DNA from: Ammoniphilus sp. CFH 90114
GTDB taxonomy: Bacteria; Bacillota; Bacilli; Aneurinibacillales; RAOX-1
Reading direction: 5' to 3'
Assembly (NCBI RefSeq): GCF_004123195.1
Contig: NZ_SDLI01000002.1
Coordinates: 186,267 to 250,266, forward strand
DNA length: 64,000 nt
Shown here: positions 17,366-25,659 of the stretch, piece after piece
How the letters are laid out: each line of letters opens with the position of its first letter
How positions within the stretch are numbered: position 1 is the stretch's first letter
Program-made: the position numbers and the translations under genes
Notes under the pieces: generated by a model
Database searches by the model: none
Told to the model about the DNA's origin: nothing
Seen by the model: the letters and a program-made list of their open reading frames with translations, nothing else

Positions 17366-18538
17366 GTGAAGCCATCAAGAAGACTACAGGCGCTTTCATC
17401 TGCTATTTTTACGGAAATGAATAAGAGAAAGCGAAAGCTTGAACAACAAGGAATGAAAGTGATTGATCTTGGGATCGGCAGTCCAGATCAACCCCCGGCT
17501 GCCCACCTCATTGAAGCGTTAGTGAATGGGGTTCAGAATCCCGATAACTACCGGTATCCTACCTCAGAAGGGAGTTTAGAGTTTCGTCGTACAGTAACCG
17601 ATTGGTATGCTTATCGGTTCGGGGTTCAATTAAATGCCGATGATGAAGTTCTCTCTTTGATGGGATCTCAAGATGGACTAGCGCACTTAGCGTTGGCATG
17701 GATCGATGAAGGAGATGTTGTTCTCGTTCCGGATCCTGGTTATCCGATTTATGCGGCGAGTGTAACACTGGCAGGAGGAGAAATCTATACGATGCCACTC
17801 ACTGCACAGAACGGTTATTTGCCCGACTTAGAAGCTATTCCTACAGAAATTAGGCAACGGGCAAAGATGATGGTCTTAAATTATCCTAACAATCCTCTAG
17901 CAGCTACAGCGGATGTTGACTTTTTCCGTCAAGTTGTGGAGTTCGCTAAAGAGTATGAGATCATCGTTGCTCATGATATGGCCTATTCTGAACTCGCCTT
18001 CGATCTGTATAAACCGGTGAGCTTCTTAGAAGTGGAAGGCGCTAAGGAAATAGGAATTGAATTTAACTCCCTCTCTAAGAGCTTTAACTTAGCGGGATGC
18101 CGTATTGCTTATGTTGTAGGAAATGCAGAGATCATCCGGCCGCTCGCCGTGGTGAAGAGTAATATTGACTATGGTGTATTCCTTGCCGTTCAACAGGTAG
18201 CGATAGAAGCCATGAGATCTGATATCAATGGTCATTTTGGCAACTCCATTGCGAAGACGTACGAGAGCCGCCGAGATGTGCTTGTGGATGGACTTAGCGA
18301 AATCGGATGGAACGTAGACAAGCCTAGGGCAACGATGTTCGTCTGGGCTAAGATTCCCGAAGGTTGGTCATCAGAAGACTTTGCTTTTACTTTGCTAGAA
18401 CGTGCGGGGATCGTGGTGATACCAGGCAACGCCTTTGGCGTGGAGGGAGAAGGCTACGTCCGAATCGCATTAGTTGAAGAAGAGAATGTCCTGCGGGAAG
18501 TGGTTCAGCGGATCAAGGAATCGGGCATTGTAGGGTAA
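17366..18538 (+). CDS. Class I/II aminotransferase (LL-DAP aminotransferase/PatA-like)
   Basis: 390-aa PLP enzyme of fold type I. Seen: IDLGIGSPDQPPAAH near the N-terminus, MGSQDGLAHLALA cofactor loop, PDPGYPIYAA, VLNYPNNPLAATA with the substrate-binding Asn, HDMAYSELAFD, and NSLSKSFNLAGCRIAY with the Schiff-base lysine. The pattern fits the DapL/PatA-like aminotransferases annotated as LL-diaminopimelate aminotransferase in Bacillales, but the true substrate is uncertain. The GTG start has GAGAGGAG 7 to 8 bases upstream. It is monocistronic. Confidence 0.85.
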   Translation: MKPSRRLQALSSAIFTEMNKRKRKLEQQGMKVIDLGIGSPDQPPAAHLIEALVNGVQNPDNYRYPTSEGSLEFRRTVTDWYAYRFGVQLNADDEVLSLMGSQDGLAHLALAWIDEGDVVLVPDPGYPIYAASVTLAGGEIYTMPLTAQNGYLPDLEAIPTEIRQRAKMMVLNYPNNPLAATADVDFFRQVVEFAKEYEIIVAHDMAYSELAFDLYKPVSFLEVEGAKEIGIEFNSLSKSFNLAGCRIAYVVGNAEIIRPLAVVKSNIDYGVFLAVQQVAIEAMRSDINGHFGNSIAKTYESRRDVLVDGLSEIGWNVDKPRATMFVWAKIPEGWSSEDFAFTLLERAGIVVIPGNAFGVEGEGYVRIALVEEENVLREVVQRIKESGIVG

Positions 18539-18637
18539 GCTGGGAGAGTTAAGGAGTTAGGCTGGGGCGCTAGGCAGGGCTTAGTCCAACTCTCGTACTA
18601 ACAATAACAAATTGATGGACTTTTGATATGTGTGTAG

Positions 18638-18662
18638 CACCCCTATGTCTGGGGTGTTTTTT
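18638..18662 (+). terminator. Rho-independent terminator
   Basis: CACCCC/GGGGTG with a seven-base loop, followed by TTTTTT, about 100 bases past the aminotransferase. Confidence 0.8.
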
Positions 18663-18788
18663 GTTGGAAGGCGGGTATTTGTTTTTTTTGACTTTTCAAG
18701 CTGAAACATCTACTATTCCTAAGGGGCAGGATTTCATCACTCCCTAAACGAATAATACGGGTGAAACGAAATAAAAGGAGTGATGCCA

Positions 18789-19883
18789 GTGAATGATGTT
18801 TCTTCTTATCTCTCTTATTTGTTAGAGGAAGCCGTGAAGAGAAGGGCGAGTGATATTCATTTAGAGCCCATGCCAGAAGGAATTCAGGTTCGATTGAGAA
18901 TTGATGGCATAATGACTTTTCTTGAACAGAAAGAAGAGGCGTTAGGGCCACCGCTCATCTCAAGGTTAAAGTTAATGTCACATCTAGATATCGGGGAAAG
19001 AAGGATTCCGCAAGATGGAGGATTCTCCTGTCGCTTATACGATTCCGATATGGATATACGAGTTTCCACTCTTCCTACCATCTACGGAGAGAAAATGGTG
19101 CTTCGTCTTCTCACTCGAAAGCTCCCATTCGACGACTTGCCCTCCTTGGGGCTTGATGATTCACAGTGTCGAACCATTCGAAAAATTATTTGTTCTTCTC
19201 AAGGACTACTCCTCGCCACAGGTCCTACAGGTTCAGGTAAGACAACCACTTTATATACCATCCTTAAAGAAATCCACAATCAAGAACGTAATATTATTGC
19301 ACTAGAAGATCCCGTCGAGTATCAAGTTCCAGGTATCAACCAAGTTCAGGTAAATGTTAAAGCAGGACTAACCTTTTCCTCTGGATTGCGCGCTAGCTTG
19401 CGACAAGATCCTGATGTTATCTTTGTCGGAGAAATCCGGGACAAGGAAACGGCTGAAATAGCAGTTAGAGCAGCTCTCACCGGCCATCTCGTCCTATCCA
19501 CACTCCATACGAACGATGCCGCCAGTGCAATCACGCGTCTTCTCGACATGGGGATTGAACCTTATTTGCTCGCATCTGCTATGCGAGGTATTATTGCGCA
19601 ACGTCTTATTAGACAGGTATGTTCTTGCTCTATGACTGAAGTTGGCTCGTGTTCCCTTTGCCATGGAACACGGTACTTTGGCAGGCAAGCCATTTATGAG
19701 GTGCTGCCAATTCAGGATGAGCTGTATCCTCTTATGATGAAGCGGGTTTCAGCCGCAGAGATTCGTGATTTTCTTCGTGTGCGAGGCTTTTGTAACCTGA
19801 ATATGAAACTACGAGAAATGGTGAGGCAAGGGCTAACTACCATAAATGAATACCAAAGGGTCCTACTCGCAGATGTGGAATAA
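18789..19883 (+). CDS. comGA: ComGA, competence pseudopilus assembly ATPase
   Basis: 364-aa GspE/PulE-type secretion ATPase that powers the transformation pseudopilus from the cytoplasmic face. Motifs: Walker A GPTGSGKTTT, an Asp box, Walker B region PDVIFVGEIRDKETAEIA, His box TGHLVLSTLHTNDA, and a CSC..CSLC cysteine cluster near residue 280 like the zinc-binding module of the family. The GTG at 18789 is chosen because AAAGGAG ends 8 bases upstream; ATG 18783 is too close. It is first of a seven-gene comG operon. Confidence 0.93.
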   Translation: MNDVSSYLSYLLEEAVKRRASDIHLEPMPEGIQVRLRIDGIMTFLEQKEEALGPPLISRLKLMSHLDIGERRIPQDGGFSCRLYDSDMDIRVSTLPTIYGEKMVLRLLTRKLPFDDLPSLGLDDSQCRTIRKIICSSQGLLLATGPTGSGKTTTLYTILKEIHNQERNIIALEDPVEYQVPGINQVQVNVKAGLTFSSGLRASLRQDPDVIFVGEIRDKETAEIAVRAALTGHLVLSTLHTNDAASAITRLLDMGIEPYLLASAMRGIIAQRLIRQVCSCSMTEVGSCSLCHGTRYFGRQAIYEVLPIQDELYPLMMKRVSAAEIRDFLRVRGFCNLNMKLREMVRQGLTTINEYQRVLLADVE

Positions 19884-20892
19884 CTATTGGTCGGATCGTC
19901 ACATCGCGTTGTTAAGTCATAAGCTTCATCAGCTGCTTGATGCTGGTCTACCTTTAATCGATGCGCTTAAAATAGTTCAGTATCATTGGCCAAAGAAAAG
20001 GAAAAAGGATCTTGATCTCTTATTTGAAAGCTTACAAGCCGGCCATCCTCTTTCTTATAGTTTGCAGCGGATTCGATATCCTCCCTTTTTTATTTTTCTA
20101 GTTCAGGCAGCAGAACAACATGGTCAATTGGTGCCCGCACTTACGATGGCTGGAGAGTTCTATAGAAAAAGACACCATCGTCGTAAAAAACAAATCAAAG
20201 CCTTGTTTTATCCTTCCCTCATCCTTCTATCGTCTACAGGAACATTATTGATCTTGATTAATGGTTTATTTCCTCAGTTTATCTCCTTATATCAAAGTTT
20301 TGACGCCCCGCTGCCTCCTTTGACTCAAATTTTAATCGAATGGAGTAATCTTGGCAGAATGTACTTCTTCTGGATTCTACTGACCATGTTCTTATTAATT
20401 GGGGTAGCGTGGCATTGGCTAAGGTTGAGATGGAGAGAGTGGATTTTAAGGTTGCCGGGAATTTCAAAGTACTATCGTCTTCAGCAAACCTATTTAGTTT
20501 GTAGTCAGGTTGGGCTACTTCTTGAATCAGGAGTCTCTATTCTTCAAGTGTGTTCGCTCTTTGCCGAGAAGGGTCCAAATGGGATGGTACAGAAATCCTT
20601 TACAGTCGTTAGGGAGAGATTGTTAGAGGGGGCTCGGATCAGTGAAGCTTTTTGGCCATGTCCCTACTTTCTTCCGGTTCTCCACGAAATGCTATTTATC
20701 GCAGAACAGTCAGGAACCCTTGGGCTATCGCTTCTTCGTTTAGGAGAACAGCTCGAACAAGAATTAGATGATCTGACGGAACAACTGGCTTCTATCGGTG
20801 AATCGCTCGTGACTATTGGTGCAGGAGGGATCGTGTTTATTCTCATGCTTTTGTTATTTGTACCTTTATTTCATCTGATTAATCAATTATAG
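19846..20892 (+). CDS. comGB: ComGB, pseudopilus platform protein
   Basis: 348-aa GspF-family inner-membrane platform protein. Two T2SSF repeats are seen, one in HKLHQLLDAGLPLIDALKIV and the second in CSQVGLLLESGVSILQVCSL, with membrane helices near residues 130-150 and 175-195 and at the C-terminus. It overlaps comGA by 38 bases from the first ATG; an ATG at 19873 (AAAGGG 12 bases upstream) is an equally good start and gives an 11-base overlap. It partners ComGA and the pseudopilins. Confidence 0.9.
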   Translation: MNTKGSYSQMWNNYWSDRHIALLSHKLHQLLDAGLPLIDALKIVQYHWPKKRKKDLDLLFESLQAGHPLSYSLQRIRYPPFFIFLVQAAEQHGQLVPALTMAGEFYRKRHHRRKKQIKALFYPSLILLSSTGTLLILINGLFPQFISLYQSFDAPLPPLTQILIEWSNLGRMYFFWILLTMFLLIGVAWHWLRLRWREWILRLPGISKYYRLQQTYLVCSQVGLLLESGVSILQVCSLFAEKGPNGMVQKSFTVVRERLLEGARISEAFWPCPYFLPVLHEMLFIAEQSGTLGLSLLRLGEQLEQELDDLTEQLASIGESLVTIGAGGIVFILMLLLFVPLFHLINQL

Positions 20893-20905
20893 AGGAGAGT
20901 TGCCT

Positions 20906-21253
20906 GTGTTAAAGCTAATGAAAGATCAAAAAGGATTCACGTTCTTGGAAATGAGTATAGTCGTAGCCATCATCGCGATTATCATGCTGATTGCAATGCC
21001 GAACTATAAAAGTACAGCAGAAAAAGCGCAAGCAAAGAGTTGTGAGGCAAATCGAAAGCTGATAGAGGCTCAGGTTGTTTCTTATATGATTGATAAAGGA
21101 GATGCGCCGGAAATTGTTAAGGATTTGTATACGGAAGGTTATCTAAGGGATGAACCAGCTTGCCCAATTGGTGGGGCCTATACGTTTAATGTTGAGCCCG
21201 CAACTGAAACAACCCTAAGCAAAATCGAGGTCTCTTGTTCAAAACACCAATGA
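20906..21253 (+). CDS. comGC: ComGC, major competence pseudopilin
   Basis: 115 aa with a type IV prepilin signal: short basic leader MLKLMKDQKG, then cleavage before FTFLEMSIVVAIIAIIMLI with the conserved Glu5 of the mature N-terminus. Cysteines at SCEANR, PACPIGG and EVSCSKH could form the disulfide known in ComGC. The GTG at 20906 is chosen over a TTG at 20900 because GAGGAG must lie outside the coding start. It is the main subunit of the DNA-uptake pseudopilus and is processed by the ComC peptidase (not in this window). Confidence 0.92.
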   Translation: MLKLMKDQKGFTFLEMSIVVAIIAIIMLIAMPNYKSTAEKAQAKSCEANRKLIEAQVVSYMIDKGDAPEIVKDLYTEGYLRDEPACPIGGAYTFNVEPATETTLSKIEVSCSKHQ

Positions 21254-21684
21254 GAAACCCCTCTGCCTACACCCTCCTTGAACTTACCCTTGTCCTCTCC
21301 TTGCTTAGCCTGTTCTTTATTGCAGCAATGCCGGTTACTCTTCAAATTCTTAATCAACAAAAAACAAAAGCGTTTGTTCAATTGCTTGCGAGTGACATGT
21401 ACTTAGCTTCCAACGCTGCGAGAACGAGGCAAGTAGAGACAGTCATTGATATCTTCCCGAGTTATTCGTTTTATATTTTAAAAATTGATGGTAAGCAAGT
21501 TAGGAAAGTGGAGATACCAAAGGGAAATAAAATAAAGACTAATTATCCTAACCAACGAGTCACATTTTATGGGGATGGTCAGGTCTCTCGAGCAGGAACA
21601 ATTGAAATTGTAGATACAAGGGGGAAGGTTTATCAATTGGTCGTTCAAATGTCGAGTGGAAGGTTTTGGATAAGGTATGTATGA
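21235..21684 (+). CDS. comGD: ComGD-like minor pseudopilin
   Basis: 149 aa with prepilin N-terminus NPSAYTLLELTLVLSLLSLF. Glu5 is kept but the residue before the cleavage site is Ala rather than the usual Gly. The rest is strand-rich, as in GspH-type pseudopilins (RVTFYGDGQVSRAGTIEIV). The TTG start at 21235 overlaps comGC by 19 bases with GAGG upstream; an ATG at 21250 is the alternative. The position in the operon and type match ComGD. Confidence 0.82.
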   Translation: MFKTPMRNPSAYTLLELTLVLSLLSLFFIAAMPVTLQILNQQKTKAFVQLLASDMYLASNAARTRQVETVIDIFPSYSFYILKIDGKQVRKVEIPKGNKIKTNYPNQRVTFYGDGQVSRAGTIEIVDTRGKVYQLVVQMSSGRFWIRYV

Positions 21685-22015
21685 GAAGGGTTCCTCCTAT
21701 TTAAGTGTAGTTTTTTCCATTTTGCTTTTCTCTATGACCTTATTACCCATGTTATCTGTGTTTTATGAGCTATCTTCAGATATGTCAGAGTCTTCCACGA
21801 GAAGTCGCGCCTATTGGCGATTGTATGAAGTAACAGAACAATGGAAAAAAGGGTTTGGTGCCAGTCCTGTTGAAGGCGAAACAGAGTTTCAGGTAGAGGT
21901 AATTGAGCGGTACATATCCCCAAGAGTAATGGAAGGAGAGATCAGGGTGTCTTGGAACAGCAGAAAAGGCGTCAAAGAATGGAAAGGGTTTGCCTACAGA
22001 ATGGTTTCACCCTAA
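21677..22015 (+). CDS. comGE: ComGE-like minor pseudopilin
   Basis: 112 aa: MYEKGSSYLSVVFSILLFSM, a Gly followed by a hydrophobic helix at the N-terminus, but with the Glu5 motif lost, as in some ComGE-type minor pseudopilins. It overlaps comGD by 8 bases and comGF by up to 64. Identification rests mostly on position and size. Confidence 0.7.
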   Translation: MYEKGSSYLSVVFSILLFSMTLLPMLSVFYELSSDMSESSTRSRAYWRLYEVTEQWKKGFGASPVEGETEFQVEVIERYISPRVMEGEIRVSWNSRKGVKEWKGFAYRMVSP

Positions 22016-22419
22016 TTGAGCTGACGTTGGGTATAACGTTGAGTATTATTTTAATATCGATGAGTCTTCAGATTTCCTTACATATCCAGGAACGGTTGGA
22101 GAAGGGGAAATCGGCTCAACTCATGCAGATGGAAGCTTCTTCCTTTTTTCATTATCTAGAAAGGGAGATGAGCTGTACAGATAAGGTGTACATTTCGAAA
22201 AAACGGATGTTTTTTTATTGTGATCAAGTCCGTTATGATTATAAACTTAATGGAAACTACATCGTTCGAGAAGTGGACAGCAAGGGCTGGATCGAGGTGT
22301 GTCTTTATGTGAAGGAATTTGACATTTCACCTACCCCAGGAGGGATAAAAATCAAACTAATCATGCAAAGGGGTACGACGAAATGGCAAGCCCAGACTAT
22401 ATTGGCTTACTCCCTGTAA
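21952..22419 (+). CDS. comGF: ComGF-like minor pseudopilin
   Basis: 155 aa with a canonical prepilin site NGFTLIELTLGITLSIILIS after a basic leader, and the ComGF-like order of a long helix then strands and two cysteines (EMSCTDK, FFYCDQ). The TTG start at 21952 has AAGGAGAG 11 bases upstream; an ATG at 21979 gives a shorter leader. It overlaps the previous gene heavily, so translation is probably coupled. Confidence 0.8.
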   Translation: MEQQKRRQRMERVCLQNGFTLIELTLGITLSIILISMSLQISLHIQERLEKGKSAQLMQMEASSFFHYLEREMSCTDKVYISKKRMFFYCDQVRYDYKLNGNYIVREVDSKGWIEVCLYVKEFDISPTPGGIKIKLIMQRGTTKWQAQTILAYSL

Positions 22420-22441
22420 GGGAAAGAAAAAGGGTGGTATA

Positions 22442-22834
22442 ATGGTCAAAAATGAAAAGGGGACAGTACTGTTCTTTGTCCTGTTTCTCTCGACTTTGAT
22501 CATGATCCAGTTAACTGGCAGTATGACTTTTCTCGTGAACACACGCACCGTGATGGTTAATGATATGAAAAAACTCCAAGCCAGATCTTGTGCAGAAGCG
22601 GGAGTTTGGTTAGCTATAGAGAAGTGGGAAAACGAAGCAGATGGTCAACTTGGTTTCATAGCAAGTCTAAGTGAGGGGATAACTTCTGTTTCTCTAAGGG
22701 TAAGGGACGATCAATATTTAGAGATTCGTTCTGAAGGAAGGGTGCCTCCTTATTATCGAGATCGATTGTTAGTTTATTACGATATAGAAAACCAAAAAAT
22801 AACGAAGTGGAACAGGGAGAGAGGAAATTTCTAA
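22442..22834 (+). CDS. comGG: ComGG-like minor pseudopilin
   Basis: 130 aa: MVKNEKGTVLFFVLFLSTLI, a Lys-Gly leader end and hydrophobic helix but no FTLIE motif, as usual for ComGG/PilX-like proteins. A single cysteine lies in LQARSCAEAG. It is the last comG gene by position; the stop shares one base with the aroK start. Confidence 0.75.
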   Translation: MVKNEKGTVLFFVLFLSTLIMIQLTGSMTFLVNTRTVMVNDMKKLQARSCAEAGVWLAIEKWENEADGQLGFIASLSEGITSVSLRVRDDQYLEIRSEGRVPPYYRDRLLVYYDIENQKITKWNRERGNF

Positions 22835-23340
22835 TGGCGAGAAACTTGATATTAGTTGGATTAATGGGAACCGGCAAAACGACAGTAGGACGAGCCTTAG
22901 GAGCCAAACTAGGATGGGAGCAAATGGATTCAGATCAGTGGGTTGAGGAGAAGACAGGGAGTCCTATACCAACGATTTTTAAGGATAAAGGTGAGAGCTA
23001 CTTCAGAGATCTCGAAGCTGAAGCGCTTCAAGAGATCTGTGAACGGGAGAATCAAATTGTCACAACCGGGGGAGGTGCCCCAATTCGAGAACAGAATAGG
23101 CGGTTGATGAAGGAAAAAGGAATGGTGGTTGCCCTAACAGCTGATTATGAAACGATTCTTAAACGAGTACGTGGTGATGAGAATCGACCGTTGTTACAAG
23201 GGAACCTGGAGGAAAGAGTCGCTCATCTGATGGAACAGCGGAAAGGATTATATGATTTTGCTGATTTGATAGTGGATACAACGGGGAAAGATGTCGAAAA
23301 AATCGTTGAAGAGATTCTCGATGGGGTAAGGCACCAATAG
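22834..23340 (+). CDS. aroK: Shikimate kinase
   Basis: 168-aa cytosolic kinase of aromatic amino acid synthesis: phosphorylates shikimate with ATP. Seen: P-loop LVGLMGTGKTTVGRAL, the DSDQWVEEKTG substrate loop, FRDLEAEALQ, TTGGGAPIRE (GGG shikimate motif) and ENRPLLQG lid arginine. The ATG at 22834 overlaps the comGG stop by one base, so it is translationally coupled to the competence operon. GAGAGGAAA lies about 8 bases upstream. Confidence 0.93.
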   Translation: MARNLILVGLMGTGKTTVGRALGAKLGWEQMDSDQWVEEKTGSPIPTIFKDKGESYFRDLEAEALQEICERENQIVTTGGGAPIREQNRRLMKEKGMVVALTADYETILKRVRGDENRPLLQGNLEERVAHLMEQRKGLYDFADLIVDTTGKDVEKIVEEILDGVRHQ

Positions 23341-23406
23341 GGTTGGCAAAGAGGAATTTAGGCAAGAATAAGGTTATAATCCTTTATTTAAAGGAGGCCA
23401 GCCCTT

Positions 23407-23568
23407 ATGAAATCGAATGATATGGTAAAATACCTGACCCAAGAATTTGTAAAGTATATCGATACACCGAAAACGGAACGAAAGAAAAGGCCTAAGGAGC
23501 AATGGTCCTCACGATGGTTTGGCATGATTCCTATGGCGATACGGATGTTTATCCGACGTATGAGATAA
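23407..23568 (+). CDS. yqzE: YqzE-family small protein
   Basis: 53 aa, too short for common size cut-offs: MKSNDMVKYLTQEFVKYIDT, then PKTERKKRPKEQW and WFGMIPMAIRMF. This matches Bacillus YqzE, which follows the comG operon. AAAGGAGG lies 10 bases before the ATG. The C-terminal 20 residues form a hydrophobic, probably membrane-associated helix with a basic end (RRMR). Function unknown; the conserved position behind comG suggests a link to competence (inference). Confidence 0.88.
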   Translation: MKSNDMVKYLTQEFVKYIDTPKTERKKRPKEQWSSRWFGMIPMAIRMFIRRMR

Positions 23569-23591
23569 ACTAGGGTAGGGAGGTGAGTGGA

Positions 23592-23837
23592 ATGCCCACT
23601 ATCGCTATCGAACAGTCTCTGCGTGAAGTGGAAAAGTATTTGCGCAGTAACGGAATGAACGTCGTTGGAATTGGGACCAACGCGGCAAGTGATGCGGACG
23701 CTTTTGTCATTTCAGGGATGGACCAAAACGTAATGGGATTCGCTGAAGCTGCAACAGGCTCTCCAGTAATTAATGCAGAGGGAAAGACGCCTGAACAGAT
23801 TCTACGTCAGATAAATCACGCGATCCCTCATCATTAG
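23592..23837 (+). CDS. YkuS-family protein (UPF0180)
   Basis: 81-aa soluble protein matching the B. subtilis YkuS family: IAIEQSLREVEKYLRSNGMN, FVISGMDQNVMGFAEAATGS and PVINAEGKTPEQIL. No established function. The ATG at 23592 is supported by GGGAGGTGA; a GTG at 23583 would place this site inside the gene. It follows yqzE by 23 bases. Confidence 0.85.
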   Translation: MPTIAIEQSLREVEKYLRSNGMNVVGIGTNAASDADAFVISGMDQNVMGFAEAATGSPVINAEGKTPEQILRQINHAIPHH

Positions 23838-23856
23838 GCTAGACGGTTTTTAAATA

Positions 23857-23904
23857 GAGCAGAAGGGTTCTCTACGCTTCTAGGAGAGCCCTTCTTCTGT
23901 TTCT
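23857..23904. terminator. Bidirectional terminator
   Basis: AGAAGGGTTCTC (23861-23872) pairs with GAGAGCCCTTCT (23884-23895) with one G-T pair, followed by TCTGTTTCTT. It lies between convergent genes. Confidence 0.8.
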
Positions 23905-24668
23905 TACTCATAAAAATGTCCCATTTGAAGAGCGTATTGGAAAGGAATATACCGACTTCCATAATCATCTAGTTCTATGAACAGCTGATCTTCCCAGTGA
24001 TGGTATCCAACTACTTTGAATGGAGCGGTAACTGTATTTTGAAATAAGCGAGCGATATAAGCTACTTCCCCTTGGGACATTTTGTCGATAAACTCAACAT
24101 CCTGCTTGATGACTTCCCCAGGTTTTATCCAGCCTTCTTCGTAAGGAATAGACTCGTGATTAACGGCCGTATGCAGAAGAGCCCCTTTACGAACGGCAGA
24201 GGAGATGTCTGTCTTCGGTATGCCAGCTTCTAATGGGTACCTCTCTCCTGATTTGGCATCATAGATCCTCTCCTCATCCAACCAAACGGATTCAAGCCCC
24301 GAATAGTGCATGCTTATCTTTTGCTGGTTCGACTGAAGCTCGTCCAACGTTTCTTGATCAAATAGAGTATATTCCCCAAGACCGTACTCCAGTAAGGCGA
24401 AGCCATTGGGATCTTCCTCCACCACCATATATCCTATATGCTTGTTGTCAGCTGAAAAGGTGACCAACCACTGTTTGGAGTTTGGACCTAAGCCCTGATG
24501 GTTCAGTGAAGCTTCCAATAAAGGGGAAAAACGAGGATCTTGGAGAGCAAGCTCTTGAGCCCATTGCGTAACTTGGTATTGAAAAGCCTCTCTCCATGTC
24601 TCGGCTTGTCCGGTCCAAGGAATGGCGAGTAATGCCCATAATAGACTGATTCCGAGCCATCGTTTCAT
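23904..24668 (-). CDS. Secreted hypothetical protein
   Basis: 254 aa with a clear Sec signal peptide: MKRWLGISLLWALLAIPWTG then QAET, cleavage likely after GQA. The mature protein is soluble and acidic, with a repeated helix/strand mix (for example IGYMVVEEDPNGFALLEYG). No family recognised. AGGGGG is upstream of the ATG. It would be exported to the envelope or medium. It is monocistronic and convergent with ykuS. Confidence 0.7.
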   Translation of the reverse strand: MKRWLGISLLWALLAIPWTGQAETWREAFQYQVTQWAQELALQDPRFSPLLEASLNHQGLGPNSKQWLVTFSADNKHIGYMVVEEDPNGFALLEYGLGEYTLFDQETLDELQSNQQKISMHYSGLESVWLDEERIYDAKSGERYPLEAGIPKTDISSAVRKGALLHTAVNHESIPYEEGWIKPGEVIKQDVEFIDKMSQGEVAYIARLFQNTVTAPFKVVGYHHWEDQLFIELDDYGSRYIPFQYALQMGHFYE

Positions 24669-24792
24669 CTCTAATTCCCCCTAACTACTTAAGATATGTT
24701 CATCATACAGGAAGAGAATTACAAAATTTGCCACTCCTTGTCGGGGGGATTGGCGAAAATAAACAAATTTTCCGCCCCTTTCCGACACAAAA

Positions 24793-25659
24793 CTACCCAT
24801 CAATAGGCGTTCTAAGGTAAAAGAGTCCTGCGTTCACAACGGACACCTCGATCCGAGGGGTAAACTGCCATTCTAGTTCTTTTAACCGCGTGTCCTTTTC
24901 CGCTTCCAGTCTTAACTTTTTTTCTGCTTGTTTTTCTTGTTCCTCTTCCGTGATCTTTTGACGTGTAGCTTCTTCCGAATAGAAGGATTCAATAAGCAAT
25001 TTCTCCTCATCTAGACGTTCATTCGCCTGCTGGGCCCAGAGGGTGTCTTCTTGATCTAAGTATGCTTGAATATATTGCTCTAGACGTGATATGGCAGAAT
25101 CTACCCCGAAAATGGGTTGCATAGTAAATGAGTAATCCGGGAGTTTGGGTGTTAATTCTAATTGTTTGGCAGTTTGGTAGAAGGAATGGACAATTGCCCC
25201 GGAAATGAGATTAATCCCAAGAGGCAATAATATGTCCTTCTTCTGATCACATATAAATTCCACTTTATAATTTACTCCAAGCCATGGAACGAGCGGTACG
25301 GATGAAATAGAGCTTAAGAGGGAGTTAGTCCTTGAGGATTCGTATAAGCGGACAAACTTTCCATGTTTCTTTGATGAGTCAAAGATCTGGTGAAGACGCC
25401 TTGATCCAAAGATAATCTCTTCTCCGCGTATTCCCTCAGGCACTTGCTCTCGGTCAAAGATGAAGGTTAAGTGCAGAGGAGTGGGTTCCATGCCAATTTT
25501 CTCGACATAAGTCCAATAGAATGGCCGGTTCCCTAGATCTTTATCTACCTCAATAGGGAGTTGGACGGAGAAGTAGGCAGGGGACTCCTCCGTAAAAGGA
25601 CTTTGAAAGGCTTTGAAATATTCTTCAATATATTGTCGGATTTCCTGTTGGTTCATCAC
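24793..25659 (-). CDS. yqhG: YqhG-family protein
   Basis: 288 aa; identified from its sequence type and from the conserved pairing yqhH-yqhG divergent from gcvT in Bacillus. The N-terminal two thirds are globular (PFYWTYVEKIGMEPTPLHLT); residues 215-265 form a long charged coiled coil rich in Glu/Lys (EEEQEKQAEKKLRLEAEKD). Function unknown. The ATG overlaps the yqhH stop by 4 bases, so the pair is translationally coupled. Confidence 0.85.
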   Translation of the reverse strand: MMNQQEIRQYIEEYFKAFQSPFTEESPAYFSVQLPIEVDKDLGNRPFYWTYVEKIGMEPTPLHLTFIFDREQVPEGIRGEEIIFGSRRLHQIFDSSKKHGKFVRLYESSRTNSLLSSISSVPLVPWLGVNYKVEFICDQKKDILLPLGINLISGAIVHSFYQTAKQLELTPKLPDYSFTMQPIFGVDSAISRLEQYIQAYLDQEDTLWAQQANERLDEEKLLIESFYSEEATRQKITEEEQEKQAEKKLRLEAEKDTRLKELEWQFTPRIEVSVVNAGLFYLRTPIDG

